Origin: Sphingomonas sp. AR_OL41
GTDB taxonomy: Bacteria; Pseudomonadota; Alphaproteobacteria; Sphingomonadales; Sphingomonadaceae
Direction of reading: 5' to 3'
Assembly: GCF_029911635.1 (NCBI RefSeq)
Contig: NZ_JARYTI010000008.1
Span: forward strand, 89,430-153,429
DNA: 64,000 bases
A model generated the notes under the pieces. It saw only the letters and a program-made list of their open reading frames with translations. It was not told where the DNA came from and did no database searches. Position numbers and translations under genes: made by a program. Below, piece after piece: positions 61,900 to 64,000 of this stretch (positions within the stretch are counted from its first letter, which is position 1; each line of letters starts with the position of its first letter).

Positions 61900-63699
61900 A
61901 TGTCCACCCACGCCGCCCGCCTCGCCGCCCTGCGCGACCAGCTCAAGCACGACCGGCTCGACGGCTTCGTCGTGCCGCTGACCGACGAGCATATGTCGGA
62001 ATATGTCGGTGCCTATGCCCAGCGCCTGGCGTGGCTGACCGGCTTCCAGGGCTCGGCCGGCTCGGCGGTGGTGCTGCCGCAGGAAGCCGCGATCTTCACC
62101 GACGGGCGCTATACGCTGCAGGTGCGCGAGCAGGTCGATGGCGAGCATTGGGCCTATGTCGATGTGCCGGCGACGAGCGTGGCGTCGTGGCTCGGTGACC
62201 ATGCGCCGCAGGGCGGGCGGATCGGCTACGACCCGTGGCTGCACACCCGCGCCTGGGTCGAGGAAGCGACCAAGGCGCTGGCCGAGCGCGGCGCCACGCT
62301 GGTCGCGGTCGACACCAACCCGGTCGATGCGGTGTGGCCCGACCGCCCTGCCCCGTCCGATGCGCGGCTGGCGGTGCAAGACGACGAGCGCGCCGGGCAG
62401 AGCTCGGCGGAGAAGCGCGCGGCGATCGCCGACTGGCTGGCGACCCGCAAGGCCGATGCGGTGGTGCTGTCGGCGCTCGATTCGATCGCCTGGACGCTCA
62501 ACGTGCGCGGCGCCGACGTGGCGCACACGCCGGTCGCGTTGGCCTATGTCGTGGTCGATGCCGATGGCACCGCCGAACTGTTCGTCGCGCCGGAAAAGAT
62601 GAGCGACGCGGTGGCGCAGCATCTCGGCAATGCCGTGAAGGTGCGCGACCGGGCCGAATTCGCCGGGGCGCTGGGCCATTATGCCGGCAAGCGCGTCGCG
62701 GTCGACCCCGAGCGCGCGGTGGCGGCGATCTTCGGCGCGCTCGAGGCGGGCGGCGCGACGGTACTCGCGCTGCGCGACCCGACCGTGCTGGCCAAGGCGA
62801 TGAAGAACCCGGCCGAGATCGCCGGCCACAAGGCGGCAAGCGCGCGCGACGGCGCGGCGTTGGTCCGATTCCTCAAATGGGTCGAGGCCGAGGCGCCGAA
62901 GGGCGGACTGACCGAATTGTCGTGCGTCGCCAGGCTGCAGGAATTCCGCGACGCGACGGGTGTGCTCAAGGACACCTCGTTCGACACCATCTCGGCGACC
63001 GGGGCGCATGGCGCCAGCCCGCATTATCATTCGACCGCCGAGTCGAACGCGCTGCTGCTGCCGGGTCAGCTCTATCTGGTCGATTCGGGCGGACAATATG
63101 CCGACGGCACGACCGATGTGACGCGCGTGCTGCCGGTCGGCGAACCGAGCGAGGAGATGCGCGACCGCTTCACCCGCGTGCTCAAGGGCCATATCGGCCT
63201 TGCGACCGCCGTCTTCCCCGAGGGCACAAACGGCGGGCAGCTCGATTCGTTCGCGCGGCGGCCGTTATGGGAGGCGGGGCTCGATTTCGCGCACGGCACC
63301 GGCCACGGCGTCGGCGCATACCTGTCGGTGCATGAGGGGCCGCAGCGCATCGCCAAGCCCAATTACCCCGGCGGTGGCCCGTCCGAACCGCTGCGCGCGG
63401 GGATGATCATCTCCAACGAGCCGGGTTATTACAAGGCCGGCCAATATGGCATCCGGATCGAGAATCTGATTCTCGTCGTCGCGCGCGACATCCCCGGCGG
63501 CGACCAGCCGATGCTGGCGTTCGAGACGCTGACCTTCGCGCCGATCGAGCGTTCGCTGATCGTGCCGGGTCTGCTGACCCAGGCCGAGCGGCGCTGGCTC
63601 GACGCCTATCACGCGCAGGTGCTCGATGTGCTGGGGCCGCAGCTCGACGCTAGCGAGCGCGCCTGGCTGCTGGAAAAGTGTGCGCCGATCGGCGGTTAG
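61900..63699 (+). CDS. M24-family Xaa-Pro aminopeptidase (aminopeptidase P)
   Basis: The 599-residue long-form aminopeptidase P has two creatinase-like N-terminal domains and a pita-bread catalytic domain. Metal ligands are the aspartates in VDSGGQYADGTTDVTR, the histidine in HGTGHGVG, and the glutamates in ISNEPGYY and IRIENL. It removes an N-terminal residue that precedes proline. ATG 61900 begins MSTHAARLAALR. It ends overlapping, tail to tail, a 42-codon gene. Confidence 0.95.
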   Translation: MSTHAARLAALRDQLKHDRLDGFVVPLTDEHMSEYVGAYAQRLAWLTGFQGSAGSAVVLPQEAAIFTDGRYTLQVREQVDGEHWAYVDVPATSVASWLGDHAPQGGRIGYDPWLHTRAWVEEATKALAERGATLVAVDTNPVDAVWPDRPAPSDARLAVQDDERAGQSSAEKRAAIADWLATRKADAVVLSALDSIAWTLNVRGADVAHTPVALAYVVVDADGTAELFVAPEKMSDAVAQHLGNAVKVRDRAEFAGALGHYAGKRVAVDPERAVAAIFGALEAGGATVLALRDPTVLAKAMKNPAEIAGHKAASARDGAALVRFLKWVEAEAPKGGLTELSCVARLQEFRDATGVLKDTSFDTISATGAHGASPHYHSTAESNALLLPGQLYLVDSGGQYADGTTDVTRVLPVGEPSEEMRDRFTRVLKGHIGLATAVFPEGTNGGQLDSFARRPLWEAGLDFAHGTGHGVGAYLSVHEGPQRIAKPNYPGGGPSEPLRAGMIISNEPGYYKAGQYGIRIENLILVVARDIPGGDQPMLAFETLTFAPIERSLIVPGLLTQAERRWLDAYHAQVLDVLGPQLDASERAWLLEKCAPIGG

Positions 63700-63824
63700 G
63701 GCTTTTCGTCCAGCGGTGGCGGCGGCGCATCGTCGCGCAAGCCCCGCGCCTGCGCCTTGCGACGGCGGAGATTTTCGCGCAGCGCCGCGGCGAGCCGGGC
63801 GGCCTTGTCGTCCTTGCTGTCCAC
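63696..63824 (-). CDS. 42-residue basic/acidic small protein
   Basis: Small frame: VDSKDDKAARLAAALREN followed by an arginine-rich LRRRKAQARGLRDD and a proline-rich end. The shape is a single amphipathic helix, and I believe similar short proteins occur in sphingomonads. It starts GTG 63824 with a weak ribosome-binding site. It overlaps the M24 peptidase stop by 4 bases. Function unknown. Confidence 0.5.
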   Translation of the reverse strand: MDSKDDKAARLAAALRENLRRRKAQARGLRDDAPPPPLDEKP

Positions 63825-63925
63825 GTCGGCACTCTATTACCCGGCGCCGTGCCTTGACAATCCCGGCGCCCTCGTCTCTTAGGCGCGCTCTTCCTGCGGG
63901 CGCCCGGTGCGCCGGCGCGGAGCAT

Positions 63926-64000
<75 letters not shown>

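Overview
The window is high-GC DNA from an alphaproteobacterium, most likely a sphingomonad (Sphingomonas or a close relative). The basis is the gene set and style: an FzlA-like GST protein next to csaA, a TonB-dependent receptor inside a sugar-type locus, an NDUFA9-like protein, tight ATGA/GTGA overlaps, and families of palindromic intergenic repeats. This is a reading of the sequence; no database search was possible.

Left end (51-8628): an 8.6 kb integrated island. A 17-bp copy of the 3' end of tRNA-Leu(CAG) lies at 51-67, and the intact tRNA gene is at 8612-8698, next to a large tyrosine recombinase. Cargo: a small membrane protein, an Mrr-type restriction endonuclease, a Sel1-repeat protein, a complete IS21-family insertion sequence (3168-5672) and an HNH protein with an unrecognised C-terminal domain. 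It looks like a small defence-type island without conjugation genes.

8.7-32.8 kb: mostly housekeeping genes. These are an NDUFA9-like protein, uppP, the unusual trio gltD - secreted DUF2059 protein - gltB, small envelope proteins, an FzlA-like GST protein with csaA, pepN, M28 and M48 peptidases, an SDR, an EamA exporter, L-threonine aldolase, an Nramp-related transporter with altered metal-site residues, and a class A penicillin-binding protein overlapping a secreted WG-repeat protein.

32.9-45.6 kb: the most interesting region. It holds a LacI-type regulator, a YeiH-family transporter, an MFS importer, a TonB-dependent receptor, a Gfo/Idh/MocA protein, an aldo/keto reductase, an SsuD-like flavin monooxygenase, an FMN reductase, a SorA-like molybdenum sulfite dehydrogenase, its SorB-like cytochrome c and an SRPBCC protein. 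Three near-identical palindromes built on GACAG-CG-CTGTC sit before the MFS gene, before the TonB receptor gene, and between the divergent Gfo and aldo/keto reductase genes. Together they suggest one LacI-controlled regulon that imports an organosulfonate, plausibly sulfoquinovose or its glycosides. It would be desulfonated oxidatively, the sugar aldehyde reduced, and the sulfite oxidised.

45.8-64 kb: 3-hydroxyacyl-CoA dehydrogenase, a VanX-like dipeptidase, ergothioneine genes egtB-egtD, a PduO-type cobalamin adenosyltransferase that appears to start at CTG, a small twin-helix membrane protein, gluQ and an HNH protein. Next comes a patch of foreign look (52.4-53.7 kb: structured inverted repeats, an AT-rich orphan gene, an SSB-like remnant). 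After it lie ppc, a convergent thioesterase and S9 peptidase, a PstS-like lipoprotein, small membrane proteins, an M24 aminopeptidase P and tRNA-Thr(GGT) ending at the last base. The ppc/thioesterase junction carries a tandem duplication that left decayed copies of both gene tails.

Repeats: at least four palindromic families occupy intergenic gaps. No CRISPR array or rRNA was seen.
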